Assembly (NCBI GenBank): GCA_905183005.1
Contig: CAJJDO010000146.1
Coordinates: forward strand, 65,151-129,150
Source: Paramecium pentaurelia
Taxonomy: Eukaryota; Ciliophora; Oligohymenophorea; Peniculida; Parameciidae
Reading direction: 5' to 3'
DNA: 64,000 nt
Positions 46,353-58,523 of this stretch are shown here, piece by piece. The notes below the pieces were generated by a model, which saw only the letters and a list, made by a program, of their open reading frames with translations, had not been told where the DNA came from and did no database searches. The position numbers and the translations under genes were made by a program. How positions within the stretch are numbered: position 1 is the first letter of the stretch; each line of letters opens with the position of its first letter.

Positions 46353-49300
46353 ATGAGAATAACTTTGATAGAAAACTTAACCATTATAGCTCATTCATAA
46401 CATAGAAATTCAGGAGAAGATGCACTCTCTAAGCTTTTAATCATCATACCTTACATTCAATATATTTCTCTTCTTTTACCTTAACATGGTTGGTAATATT
46501 GGAAATACAAAGATGGGTATTTAATTTTTATCTCAAAAGCTTCCTCATATTTCACTATTACACCCTTTTTCGAATTCCAAAATAATTTTATCTATTATCC
46601 ATTCACTATTTTTAGTCTCATAATACTATTAAGTGTGTTATTTTACTTATGTTTTTTCAATTTAGAAGTAAACTAAAAGAGATAAAAGGTTAAGTATTTG
46701 GAAGGGAGAACAAGTCTTTTGTGTTCAATAATATTATTTACAATTTAAACTCTATAAATACCATGTTATAAGTTTTACATATAATAAATAATTGTTGCTA
46801 ACAATAAAAATTAGACTAATTAACTAATAATTAATATATGTACTTTAATTTTGTATTTTTTATATGTTTTAGTTTGTGAATATTTTTTAAGAATTTATTC
46901 TTTCATACCATATCATCCTATGTAATAAAAATTTACAAAGTTAAGAAGTTCATTAATATTATTAAATTTAATAGCAATAATATTGATTTTAGATGATTAA
47001 TCAAAATTATACAATTTAATTGGTTTATTTGTTTTACATATGATATTTGTCATTAAAAGTGTAAATCATTTATATTATTAATCAGATATTCCTAATAAAA
47101 ATATGATGGATTTTTAAATCTCATTCACTTTAGAATCATTAGCAATTTTAATAACTTTAAATGTTTCATCTGAAAATCATATTTTTGCTGATGAATAAAT
47201 ATCAATATACATTATGTTTGTCTTAAGTCTTGGATTGATATTAGGAAATCATTTATTTTCTTATCTTTATCCATATAACTTTAATAAATAAACTAGATAA
47301 CTCAATTTAATATATGAATTATATTCTAACATTAGTAATATAAATTCAAATTCAATAACAAGATAACATTTACTCATATATTAATTAATCAATAATGAAA
47401 AGTTTTCAAAATTTAAATAAAAGGCTATTATTGTTAATAAAAGTTTAAATATGTTTAATTATTATAAATTAGGATTATATTTGATAACTGAAATATTTAT
47501 TGATATAATAAAACAATAAAAAAATTAAATAGAAGAAATATAATTGTTATTTGTATCTTTTTTGACATTTGTAAGAAAAAAGCCACTTGTTGCTTATGTT
47601 GAATATAAAAGATTTGAATAGAATATTGATTATCAAAAATCTTATTATTTTGGTTTTATAAAAAGAAGGATTGATTTACATATACAAAAAAGAATTTCAG
47701 AAGTATAGAAGATTTATCAAAATGAATAACTTTAATCAATTAAAAATGATATCAATAATGAAAAAAGAATTACTACACTTGAATTATATTAATTTTGTTA
47801 ATTGGAAGAGTAATTTTAAAAAGCACTTCTTGATATTATTTAATATAAAATAAATATATGGAAATTTTAGATATAAGGATGTTAATCAATATATGATTTT
47901 TAAAGTTTTGCACTTCCATTAAGTAAAAAAATAATAGATTGTATTTTATATTTAAGAGAATAATAAATTAATGTAGTAAAAGAAGAATATATAAAATAAT
48001 GTGAAAATATTCTAACTTTGAAAATATGTTCTATGTTTCATAGTTTTGTATTAAATGATTACTGTATCTCTTTTTTATGTGAATAGAAAATTTCAGATAT
48101 AATAAAAACAGAAACTATATTTGAATAAAAAACATTATCAAGATCAAATATTTTATAAGATAATACTATTTTAGTAGTATTAAGTATAGTAAAACAATTA
48201 GGATAAATAATAAATGTAAATAAAAGTCAATTAGCAAATTATTTTGAATATTCTATAATGGAATTTAATTAAATTAATAATATTAAAGAATTGATGCCAT
48301 AATATTTTGGTTAATAACATGATAAATTTCTATAATCTTATATTAAGGAAGCAAAAACAGATCTTGTGTTTAAAGATGTTATTACATTTGGTAAAACTAA
48401 AACTGGATTTATAATACCATAATATATTAACATTTATAATAACTATAATATTATGGATGATTTTACTTTAATTGGTGGTCTGACAAAAATAAAGGAATCC
48501 AAAAATTATCTATTATTTGATGAATCTGGTAGATTTATTGGTATTACTTAAGAAATGAGTAAATTATTAATACCAAAAGATAATTAAGAATTCTTCTTAT
48601 AAAATATTGATCTATTTTATGTCTACATGTTTCTACCTCATATACATTTGTATGTTAATGATATGATCTAAAATAAAGAAGAAATTATCTTATAAAAATC
48701 AATTATTCTTTATGTATACAAAGATTTAGTTTAATTATCTAAAATTCATGAATCTATTTTCTCATCATTTTAAGCTTAATCACATAAATAGATTGAGTAA
48801 ACTAAAACTTTTACTTAATTTGAATATCTAAATTCTATGATTAATAGTCCAAGAAGTGGAATGAATTAAAGATTGATTACTGATATAAAATCATTTTAAA
48901 ATAATTAATAAGAAAATCCTTTTATTATAGATCCTAATAGATAACCTTAAAATGATTTAAAATAAGATGGAAAATGTAATTTATCAACATTATATTAATA
49001 AAAAGAATAATAAATGATAGACTTTCTAAATGCTATTGATGTAATACTATTACTATATTTAGGAGTTATAAAAAACCATGTATCTCTGTACAGCTAAAAT
49101 ATAATTTGTTGATTATGGTAAAAAACTATAAAAATAAAATTATTTCATATTTGATTGCTCTGATTTTATTGATAAAGGCATTCTATAAGAAGATGAAAAG
49201 AAACAATTTATAGCTTAATAAAGTGAATTACATAATTAGAATATTCGAAATTGTAATAAAAGACCAAGTTAATTTATTTAATCAATACATAAAAGTTCTG

Positions 49301-51528
49301 ATTAATAAATGGATTCTTCAATTATAAGTCCTAATGGATCTCAAATATAATAATAATATCTTGGTTAACATTCAGAAAGAAATCAAATTGTTAAAAGTAT
49401 CAAACAAAATTAATCTAAATAAATTGATATAATGGATTAAGTTGAATCATAAAGTATTCATGAAGTCATTAGTAATGATCAGATAATGGAAAGAAATAAT
49501 AAAAATGAACATCAATCAAATTAAGGACCATTACTTGAATCTTAATCTAGTGGTAAATCTGGTTCATCTTCATAGACAGCAATTGAAATTGTCAACAAAT
49601 TTAAAACACAAACTTCTCTAATTTCTAGTCTAACTATTATATCAATCTTAAAATTTATAATAATTATGCTATTTATTATATTTATGTCAATAGATTTAGT
49701 TCAAGTTAGAGATTTTAATAATCAAGTAATCAATTTTATATCTGAAATAAGTTTACCTATTAATTTTAACAAATATTTTTTAAATGTATTTACTCATTCT
49801 TGGATAATTTCTATGAAAAAGTTGAATATCTTAAATACAAGTTAATTTATTGATAATCAATTATAAGAATAAACTGAAATTATGAAAAGTACTTTTTTAA
49901 ATCTTACAAATATGTATGGAAGTTTTATATCTCTTGAAGAAAGTCATTACTTAGATGAAATATAAATAATTCATTTAGATTAAAATCTAACAATAGAAGA
50001 TATTGAATTTACTGGATATTTGTATTATCTTGAATAAGTAGGATTTAGATTAATATATAGTGATAATGAATAAAATTATTTAAGTAATCTTTTAAAATAT
50101 AGGATAAATTTTGGGAATATTGTTAATAATAATGAAAAGGTTATTGCATCATTGAGTTCATTTTTTTAAATTTAATAAGATGGAAAAATTTCAACATTTT
50201 TTAATTCAATATTAATTTAAATAATAATAATTGGCTTAGTTATTATATCTTAATTGTTTTTTTGGTAAAAAATAGAGTTATATTGTTAAAGAATATTGAT
50301 GTTATCAAATAGATTAAGTGAAAAAGCAGCAGAAACTCAAATTAATAAATTTAAATTAATAATCTCTGTAATTAAATAACTTTATGGTTAATTTGGTTAT
50401 AAATAGAGAAATTGTTATAAACTTTGTTATACTGATTTCTCATAAAAAAAAGTCAATTTAAAATAAATAAATAAATTAAAATATTAATAATCTCTTTTTA
50501 ATTAAAATAGTTAAAATTAAGGTGAATCATAAAATAAAAAATCTACATAATTAACTATTCCTTTGAATTCTAGAATACAAAATCTATCTATAAAATTAAT
50601 TATAGAAAGTATCTTAATAATATTCTTAGCTATTTTAATAATTTTGTATTTCATTGGTTCTTATTTGATATTTTAAGATTAGAGTTTATAATTATCACCT
50701 ACTTAAGAATTAGCTATGGATTATATCTCATTTTATATTGATTTTGAAAATACTATTGCAATATTGTTAATAGTTAAATCTGAATAATAGATTTATAATT
50801 TTATGAAGGAAATTATTCCATCTTATACTCAAACTATAAGCAATTATTAAAGTTAATTAAATACAATTCCTCTTCTACTTAGTGTTTATAGTTCTGATCA
50901 CAGTAATTTCAATGATATTTATGATAACATTATAGAATCTGATGCTATGAATGGAGAGGATGAAACATATATACTAGGGTTATATAATGGAGACTTTTGT
51001 ATATTTTTATAATCTGAAATTCCATTCTGTAATAGAGAATTAAGTAAAATTGATTTTGAAAATAAATATGGTAAGTATAATAATAAAGATAATAATTCAG
51101 ATTATTTAAGTAAAGGCATTTCTGGAATGGTAAGTAGAATGGATAATTTTCTCACTTAATATTTTGAAACTGAAATTCTAACAGGAAAACCAGTTTAAGA
51201 CTTTGTATTATTAAACTAATAAATTAATACATAGGATTTTAATAACATCATTATATAATATTAGCTAGATACATATATAGGTTTTGAAGCCTTTATTTTA
51301 AGGATGTAAGAATGTATAATATCTGTTATTGAAGATTAGCAATATTAATACAATATATATTAGATAATAGTTGGTGTTATATTTATTTTATTTCTCCTTT
51401 CTTCATCTGTTTTTGTGGTAGTGAAAGTCAATTTAAGATTAATTTATATTAGATTATTGATAACTTTGTTGCCAATAGAAATTATGCTTGACATATATAC
51501 CATTTCTTTATTGAAACTTTTAAGATGA
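46353..51528 (+). CDS. Large TmcB-like multispan membrane protein, possible sensor
   Basis: ATG 46353 to TGA 51526-51528, about 1,690 residues. Introns near 46830-46862 (33 nt), 48063-48095 (33 nt) and 49040-49061 (22 nt) connect one frame. The N-terminal ~330 residues have roughly eight hydrophobic spans. A helical region with FIKRRIDLHIQKRISEVQ and ELYQFCQLEEQFQKALLDI resembles the block in ciliate TmcB-like sensory proteins; a region around KESKNYLLFDESGRFIGITQ looks like a degenerate PAS turn. The C-terminal half has spans near 49640, 50230, 50630 and 51370 separated by long soluble loops, ending with LPIEIMLDIYTISLLKLLR. Ligand and partners are unknown. TmcB-like naming is from pattern memory of ciliate families and should be treated as tentative. 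Confidence 0.7.
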
Positions 51529-51598
51529 ATTAAATTTTTTCTATTTATTTTATAATTATATTTGAAAACTCTATTTATTTTAATTTATTCTAATTAGT

Positions 51599-53245
51599 AT
51601 GCTTATCATATTTATTTTGGTAACAACTACACTTCAACTCAACACTTCTTTAATTATTGAAAAGGAAATTAAATAAGAGAAGATTTTAATTAATGGAGAA
51701 TAATAAACATTTTTCTAACAATTTGATGATTATGGCAAAATATTGTATCTATCATCGTTTATATGATTAGATCTATCAATTTTACAGGAAATGATATATC
51801 AAAGACATTTTGTTAACCTTTCTATTAAGGACTTTCTTTAACAATAACTCCTGAAGGATTGGTGCCATTGGTGACTCAACAAGTTAAGAAGGATTTAGAT
51901 GATCTTACAGAAGAGGATTTGTATATAGGATATAGAGAAAAATTGATTTCATTAGCAAATAGTCCAGATGGAGTTTGTGTATTATCTTCAAAAGGAAATG
52001 TCTATTTGATTGGAACAAATGGTCGAAATCCTGTAAATATAAAAAATTAAACTCTACCTCATTCTACATTCAATCAAGAAATAGCAACATTAATTTATGA
52101 TGAAAAATCTAGATATTTTTTTGCTTTTTACAAAGATCATTTAATAAAATTTTAATTTCAATAGGAATAGTTAGATGCAACTTTAAACTCTAATTGGGTA
52201 TCTCCATCAAAAAAAATGAGACTTGTAGCTAGTAATGGTTGGCTTTATTGTACTTAAGAAGAAGATGGTTTATTAATATATTAGATATCACATAATGAAG
52301 TGAATTATGTAAGCTCTATAAAATCCATTGATTTATACAATAAAACAATAGATAACTTCTAAATTGTTGATGTTGCAGTTTTTGAAGATAGATTATATAT
52401 TTTAGATGCTAAAAATGGTGTATCTTTATTTAACATATATTTTAATGGAACCTTTACAAAAAATAATAAATTTGGAATTATTAATCTATAAGATTGTCAT
52501 TCTATTTCTGTTAAAGAATAAACTTTGATTGTTCTTTAAAATTTTAAATCAAATTCTTAAGTAGTTGAATTTTACATCAAAGATGATGAATGGATATAAA
52601 TCAGAAAGTATGTTACAAAGAGTAAATTACAAAGGGCAGATATAATTGATGATAATCTAGTTATAATAAGAGGATTACATGATCACAAGATATTATTTAC
52701 AAAAATGACAGAAGAATATTTAGATAAATAAAATCATTAATTGTAATATCTTTATTTTTATTAAGGGAAAACTATTTTTTTAATGGCAATTTATTAGGAG
52801 TCGAAAAATATGGAGATAACAATGATTCTCTACTTGCTGTATCTCCTCATGGATTTTATTAATTCAACTATATCTATTATTCTACTTTCTTGATTTGTAA
52901 TAGCAAAGATGCTAAGTCAGGACTTTATTAAACAAATGTAATTATTATTATTCAATTTTTATATAGATGATCTTAAAAAGCACTAACTGTTCAAAGAAAA
53001 TGGAATCATAGGAAGATTTGCTTTACTGTTAAACAGATTTTCATTATAATTTTGAAATAAGGAGACCACTTTTCACTGCTGAATAGTAATAGAATTATTT
53101 TTATATTGTGATACTACTGTCGATTATGATTATTGGATTGTCATACATAATTGTATGCTGCTATTCAAGATACAAGAAAAAGTTATAAATTATGAAATAA
53201 ATAAACGAAATAATCAAAGCAAATAAGGCTTAATAATTAAAATGA
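51599..53245 (+). CDS. Type I membrane protein with beta-rich luminal domain
   Basis: ATG 51599 opens a signal peptide (MLIIFILVTTTLQLNTS); TGA 53243-53245; about 520 residues. Introns: 26 nt near 51746-51771 (gtatctat...tgattag), one of 23 nt near 52744-52766 and 28 nt near 52938-52965. The luminal part is a run of short strands such as SPDGVCVLSSKGNVYLIG, NGWLYCTQEEDGLLIYQ, FEDRLYILDAKNGVSLF, in propeller-like order. It ends with Cys-containing NCSKKMESQEDLLYCQ, one membrane span (FYIVILLSIMIIGLSYIIVCC) and a short basic tail. This layout recalls the long secreted gene at 19029 (Asn/Tyr-rich strands) though no direct homology is claimed. Function unknown. Confidence 0.72.
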
Positions 53246-54178
53246 TAATTATTTTAATTTAATGTTCTGCTTTAGAATGTAAAATTATTTATTCTAAGGA
53301 AATTCAAAATTACTAAATCTTTAATAATAGACTATTATTAAATAAATTATTTAAATTTTATTAATGACAATATCTTATCAATTTTTTATAACATTTTCAT
53401 ATTAGAAATATTCATTAGTATATTTATTACATATTAATAATTTTATTAAAATATTTTATCTTATTTATTTGTTAATTATTTTAGATATTATAATTCTATA
53501 ATAAAGAATTATTGAAATTTTTAATTTAATATAAAATAAATAATAATTATTTATATATATTTATATTCTTAAGAAAGTATGTATCATTTAATAATTTAAG
53601 AATAATGATGAAAGAAAGTGATTTACCTTAATTTTTTAAACTATTCATATCTAAATACTCAAGAAAAGAAAAGGACAAAAATATTTTTATAATCAAAGAC
53701 ATATGGAATACAAATAAAAATAATTATCAATATAAAATATTTAATGACTTCTATAATTCAATAAAAATTAGTAATTGATAACTATTTATCTGTTGAATAT
53801 TCAAATTTTGATGATATAATTCTTCAAAGAGGTTTGTGATCACAATAATTATGAAGTAATTTAATGTGAAATGGGAATTATAGTAAATGAACGATGGTTA
53901 TTATATGAAAAAATATATATTAGGATGGAAATATGGATTAAAATAAAAGGAAAAAAGAAGGAAAGTGGATTATTATGATATTGATCTAGAAGATTTTAAT
54001 ATATATCTTTATATTTACAATAGATTTATGGAATTTTTAGGGATAGAAATTCAATGAAAATGACTTTATTAGATTTGAACTTCCATTAAATCTATAAATA
54101 TTAGAAAAGTAAATGAGGAAAATTTGAAAAAGTTAAAAATAATTAATTTAATATATAATATATAATATATAATATATA
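53246..54178. other. AT-rich spacer with a possible decayed coding remnant
   Basis: About 930 bp. From 53606 a frame reads MMKESDLPQFFKLFISKYS... for about 60 codons, then stops. Further on, fragments in different frames (e.g. GIIVNERWLLYE near 53880; KKESGLL near 53960) have the look of a repeat protein, with no continuous gene. It could be a pseudogene of a multi-copy ciliate MORN-like family; support is weak. Confidence 0.3.
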
Positions 54179-54180
54179 AT
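54151..54180. repeat. 7-bp tandem repeat (atatata) before the jacalin-like gene
   Basis: About four copies of atatata, i.e. atataatatataatatataatatataat, end at the A-T of the ATG at 54179. It may act as a TATA-rich promoter element; that is inference. Confidence 0.6.
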
Positions 54181-55174
54181 GCAAGTAGCAATGATTGCCC
54201 CAAATAAGGTTTAAATAGGCATTTAAAATTAAAAATTAGATATCTTTGATGATAATAAGCAACTCTAAAAGGCTGGAGGATTAAAGAAGATTTAGGCTAT
54301 AAGGATTTTCTTTACTGATAAATAGTAATGTGATGCATTCTATATTTTAGTATACGAGGATTCGAAATATTTTACAAATTAAATGATGGGGATCTTTTGA
54401 AAGCAGGTCATAATGTTCCAAAATCCAAGAAAGAACTCTAAAATGCTATTATAGAAATAGGGCCTGATGATTACGTAAGTGAAATATTTGGTGCATACTA
54501 ATCTGCTAAAAAGAATAGAATTATAAATATTACATTTATAACTTATAGAGGTAAGGTTTAATCATTCGGTGGTAAGGGAGACAAATCATTTGGATTTTGT
54601 TTTCCAGGATCTACATTTGGAGCATTCAAAGGAGGGTAAAATAAATTAGTAACAATATAGTTAAAAGAAAGCTGTAGAGTGGTTAGAGATTGATGTACTT
54701 CCCTTACCTGAAGATTTCAAAATAGAAATGGAAAAATTAGGAATATTAAAAATTCAGAAAATAAGTGAATAACCTCAAAGAACTTAAAGTAATCTTAGCA
54801 ATCCTTCAAATAACACTGGATAAGGTTCACTAATAGTAGTTCCAAAAATATAAGTAGCTAAGCCAATGATTGCTGTTCCATCAGTCATAGTACCTTAAGT
54901 AAACTAATAATAAAATATGAATTAATAATAATAAAATGTTCCATTTTAATAATAATATCCATAATAATAATAATATCCATAATAATAATAATACTAATAA
55001 TATCCATAATAATAATAATAATATTAATAATATCCTTAATATCCATAACAATAATCATATCCTTAATATCCATAATAATAACCAATTCCAAATTAATAAA
55101 ATCCTTATGTTCCATATAATTAGTAGCCATAATCCTAGAATCCATACAGTAGTAGTTATCCTAAATTTAATTGA
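54179..55174 (+). CDS. Jacalin-like lectin domain protein with YPQQQ-rich tail
   Basis: Jacalin-type lectins are beta-prism sugar binders. ATG 54179 to TGA 55172-55174, about 315 residues, introns near 54326-54351 (26 nt) and 54649-54671 (23 nt). Residues 1-180 follow the jacalin pattern: FDDNKQLQKAGGLKKIQAIRIFF, DYVSEIFGAY, NRIINITFITYRGKVQSFGG, GFCFPGSTFGAFKGG and WLEIDVLPLP. The C-terminal ~110 residues are low-complexity: a Ser/Asn stretch, then repeats of QQQQYP, QQYP and QYP encoded by TAATAATAA runs. Such YPQQ tails occur in annexin-, prion- and synaptophysin-type domains and in ciliate surface proteins. No signal peptide is visible, so a cytosolic lectin is most likely. The tail would be stop-rich in the standard code. 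Confidence 0.78.
54945..55090. repeat. Imperfect cat-aat repeat encoding QQQQYP
   Basis: Alternating taataataataatatcca and shorter relatives; the DNA is a near-pure (taa)n tract broken every 9-18 bases by tatcca. On the plus strand it encodes glutamine runs plus Tyr-Pro; it also creates long meaningless frames in the other readings. Confidence 0.85.
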
Positions 55175-55239
55175 TATTTAATATTATAATAAATAAGATA
55201 AATTTAATATTGTTTAAATTTTTTATGATTTTATAAAAC

Positions 55240-56358
55240 TCACTTTCTGGATCTAAGGTTAGCTCTGAGTTAGAGGAATTAAGCTTCAGCAGCTTAGGTT
55301 GATCCTTATTTGGCATAACTGGCAAAGACATCAGTGGGATCTCCTCCATATTAATTGAATTCTTCAACTCTTTATTCAACAAAGGTTCTCAATTTGGTCA
55401 AGAGTTCAACTTCCTTTCTTCTGGCACCAGTGCTGTCATTGTATTCAGTATTGAAGGCATTGCACATGTCACTAGCATAGTTAAGTAAGTTTTAGTTTCT
55501 GATTCTCTTGCTTGTAGCTGAGTTGATGATATCTTCTTCCTTGATGATGGTGGCTTATAATTAAGCAATATAAGCTGTCAATTATCCTTAGACATTAACC
55601 AAAAGGGTGATGACATCTTGAACTCTGTTCTTTCTAGCTTAGAAGACTTCAATTTAAGTATTTTCATTATCTGTCAATTATGAAAGAGCAGCTGATAATT
55701 TTTCTCTTAATTCATTTAATAATTATCTAATTCTGTTGATGTTATCGACACTAACGTTTCCGTCACCACTTAATTCAACAAGAACTGACAATAATGGAGC
55801 ATATTCACCAGCATTACCAGCTTTTGTGGCTTAAAGGAACATGTTGTTGAAGTGTTTAGTGACTTAGATGAATGAAGCTGAGGCATTAGCGAATTCCTAT
55901 TGGTTTTTAATTTAAATAAATACATTGACAATTTATTCAGCACCATCAATCAAAGACAATGATGTGTTGATGTTTTAAACTTTCTTATTGAAATTGGCAG
56001 CTCTGTCATTTCTTCTGGTTGTAATGAACTCAACTTAGTCTTCAAGGATTTATTGATAGGTCTTAACTCTGATCAAATCAGCTGTGGCTGAAGCATGAGC
56101 AGCTTAAGCTCTTCCCTTGTGTTCAGTAGCTCTAGTTAAGGCATCTACAGCATCTTAGACTTCCTTCTTTCTAAATCCTAATTCATCTCCGCATTCTCTT
56201 TATTAAACTGTGTAGATATCGTCATGTTCTGTTTATTCGTTTCTGATGGAGAGGATCAAACTATTGATGTGATCAACCAATAATTAGCCTGGTGATCTTG
56301 TTTAGGTTTCAGCGGAAACACACAATAAACCAACTAGCACTAAAGCAATGACTTTCAT
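55240..56358 (-). CDS. Trichocyst matrix protein (TMP family)
   Basis: TMPs are secretory cargo that crystallises in Paramecium trichocysts and expands on exocytosis. ATG 56358 gives the signal peptide MKVIALVLVGLLCVS; TGA 55240-55242; about 365 residues with few or no introns. The sequence is acidic, helical and free of membrane segments: HINSLILSIRNEQTEHDDI, VQDAVDALTRATEHKGRAQA, FVEQRVEEFNQYGGDPTDVF. Heptad-like Ala/Leu spacing and paired AAR/KK cleavage-like sites fit the TMP pattern. It is divergent from the alpha/beta hydrolase gene, and a second TMP follows at 58524. Confidence 0.85.
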
Positions 56359-56729
56359 TATTATTAATATTAAAACGGATACTCAAATTATTTGCCTTTA
56401 CGCCATAGTTATACTATTTATTTATGGAACATTTAGTGTTATTCACTTATTCCTTGACTTTACTCTCAGTATAATCTTCTTATTGGGAATCATCTACTTA
56501 TTCTTGAGATTGATATGCCAAGTCTTGATCTACCCTGGATCATTTAAATTATACTAAAGGATCAACTAAAATCATTAAGGATTGTTACATGCCAAAGTAA
56601 TACTTAATTTAATAATAATAGAAAGTCTAATAATAAGTTAAGGAATTTGAAGAAATTTTATACTAACGCAAGCAGCCACATATAAATAATATATAATGGT
56701 TTGAAACATAAGGATAAATATTTTAAACA
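56359..56729. other. Divergent promoter region
   Basis: About 370 bp between the TMP start (56358) and the hydrolase start (56730). More GC than most spacers here; no specific motif identified. It could be a shared control region for the secretory genes. Confidence 0.4.
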
Positions 56730-58446
56730 ATGCAGAACCAAAGCATATTATAATAAGAGTATAGTAATTATGTTAAATAAATACTCTCAATACTTAGAAT
56801 TAAATGCAATAATGAATATATATTTTAGTAAATATTGAAAGGTAATCAGATTGAATAAAAGTATGTTGATAATTTGATAACCAATTTGAATGGTATGTAT
56901 AATATTGCAAATAACCATGTGATAGAATTAAAGGGATTATAAAAAGTTAAAAGATGGTGTTCTTTGGAACTGTTTGGTGGTTTAAATGAATTTAGGGCAA
57001 TGATATAATTGAAAAATTAAAATGCAAAGAGAATAATGATTATCAATGGAAAATCTAAAATTGATTGTATGTATTTAATCAATCAATTGGATGATTAACC
57101 AAATAATACAGTACTCTTTTGTAATCCCAATGGTGGGTATTATGAATATATGTTCTATGATGTAATCTATGTAATTATATGTAGTGTAATTGGTTTAGAT
57201 TCTATGAAAATCATAAAATTAATGTTATAGTGTGGAATTATAGACAATATGGTTAAAGTACTGGTTAAATTAATCCAAAAGCTCTTCTTTAAGATGCAAA
57301 TACATTAGTCAATTATTTCAGAGAACATTACAATATAACTAGATTTGGAATCTAAGGATATTCATTAGGTGGATCAATAGCTGGGGAAGTGGCTCTATTA
57401 AATAATTTAGATTTTTTGATAGTTGATAGAACATTTTCATCTATAGGATAGGTAGCTTCAAAGTGTTTTAGTAGTCGTATAAGAATGTTACTTAATATAT
57501 TAACAGATTGGGATAAACCTTAATATATGAATTATTGGAATTATAAAGGACATAAATTAATTGTACAAGATTCAAAAGATGAAATAATTCCTTATGTTGC
57601 TTAATTGTAAGTAGCAATAGCAAGAGAATGGTTTAGTCCTTTTAAAGAGAAATATTTTAATAAGATTACATCTATGTTAGATTAAGAATCATCTAATTTT
57701 TAGAATTTCTTTAATTAAAATATTTTAAATAATTAATAAATGAAGTTGTTAGTAAATAGTTTAAGTAGAGTAGTAAATTTGATAGTGAAATTAAATTTAT
57801 TGGAATAATAAATGGAATATCTTTAAGATAGAACTTTGATAAATATGAATACTAATTAATAAATTCACAATTAATAAAATTATGTTTAAATGATTACAGT
57901 AGAGGAATTAGAAAGATTATAGCCACTCTTATATTCAATGATTGAAATAATGTATTTTTTAAAATACAATAATACAGTTTTGATTGATCTATTAATTTAC
58001 AATTAAGATAATTTTGAAGAGAAGGTATAATGTTTTTTTGCATGTTGTTTTACTTTTGGGATGCATGATAATCATAATAATTTTATATAATAGTATTCAA
58101 TCTATAGATAAGCCATGACTGAATTCTTGAATTTGGAGGGAAATCAAAATGATTGGGAGAATGTATATTTAATTAATAAAAATAGTTAAAATTAGATGGT
58201 TAAATAATATTAGATTAATTCAATAAAATAGTTGATAGATTTTCAGAATATATGGATGATACATAATAGACATATAATCTTAATTAATCTACAGATAGAG
58301 GAGCCAATATTGAAATGAAATTGACATCTCATTACATAACAAAAATTGGATAATTAATTAATGTGGATTGTGGACATAACAATAATTTGACTGAATTAGA
58401 TTTTGATCATGTAAAGACATTCTTTAGATAGATAGGAATTTAATGA
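56730..58446 (+). CDS. Alpha/beta hydrolase (serine hydrolase)
   Basis: ATG 56730 to TGA 58444-58446, about 555 residues, introns near 57160-57182 and 58165-58187 (23 nt each). A ~130-residue N-terminal helical region precedes the hydrolase fold. The oxyanion loop is NPNGGYYEYMF, then NVIVWNYRQYGQSTG, then the nucleophile elbow GIQGYSLGGSIAGE (G-Y-S-L-G, catalytic Ser). The Asp strand is HKLIVQDSKDEIIPY, and a late CGHNNNL provides a plausible catalytic His. This triad resembles ABHD-type lipases and acyl-protein thioesterases. A long helical insert (residues ~330-480) separates Asp from His, longer than usual. No signal peptide. Substrate unknown; its position between two trichocyst genes is not evidence of a joint role. 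Confidence 0.85.
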
Positions 58447-58523
58447 ATAGATTATCTATATAAGTATTATGATTTTATCATTATATGTATTTTATAAGTA
58501 TATTCGTTTTTTTATTATTCATA

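Noticed and set aside
54945..55090. CRISPR-like array
   Set aside because: The spacing is irregular, there are no unique spacers, and the organism is a eukaryote; it is a codon repeat.
54885..55145. Antisense frame rich in Met/Ile/Asp over the jacalin tail
   Set aside because: It is the reverse reading of the (taa)n-tatcca repeat; the plus strand has a continuous domain-containing gene.
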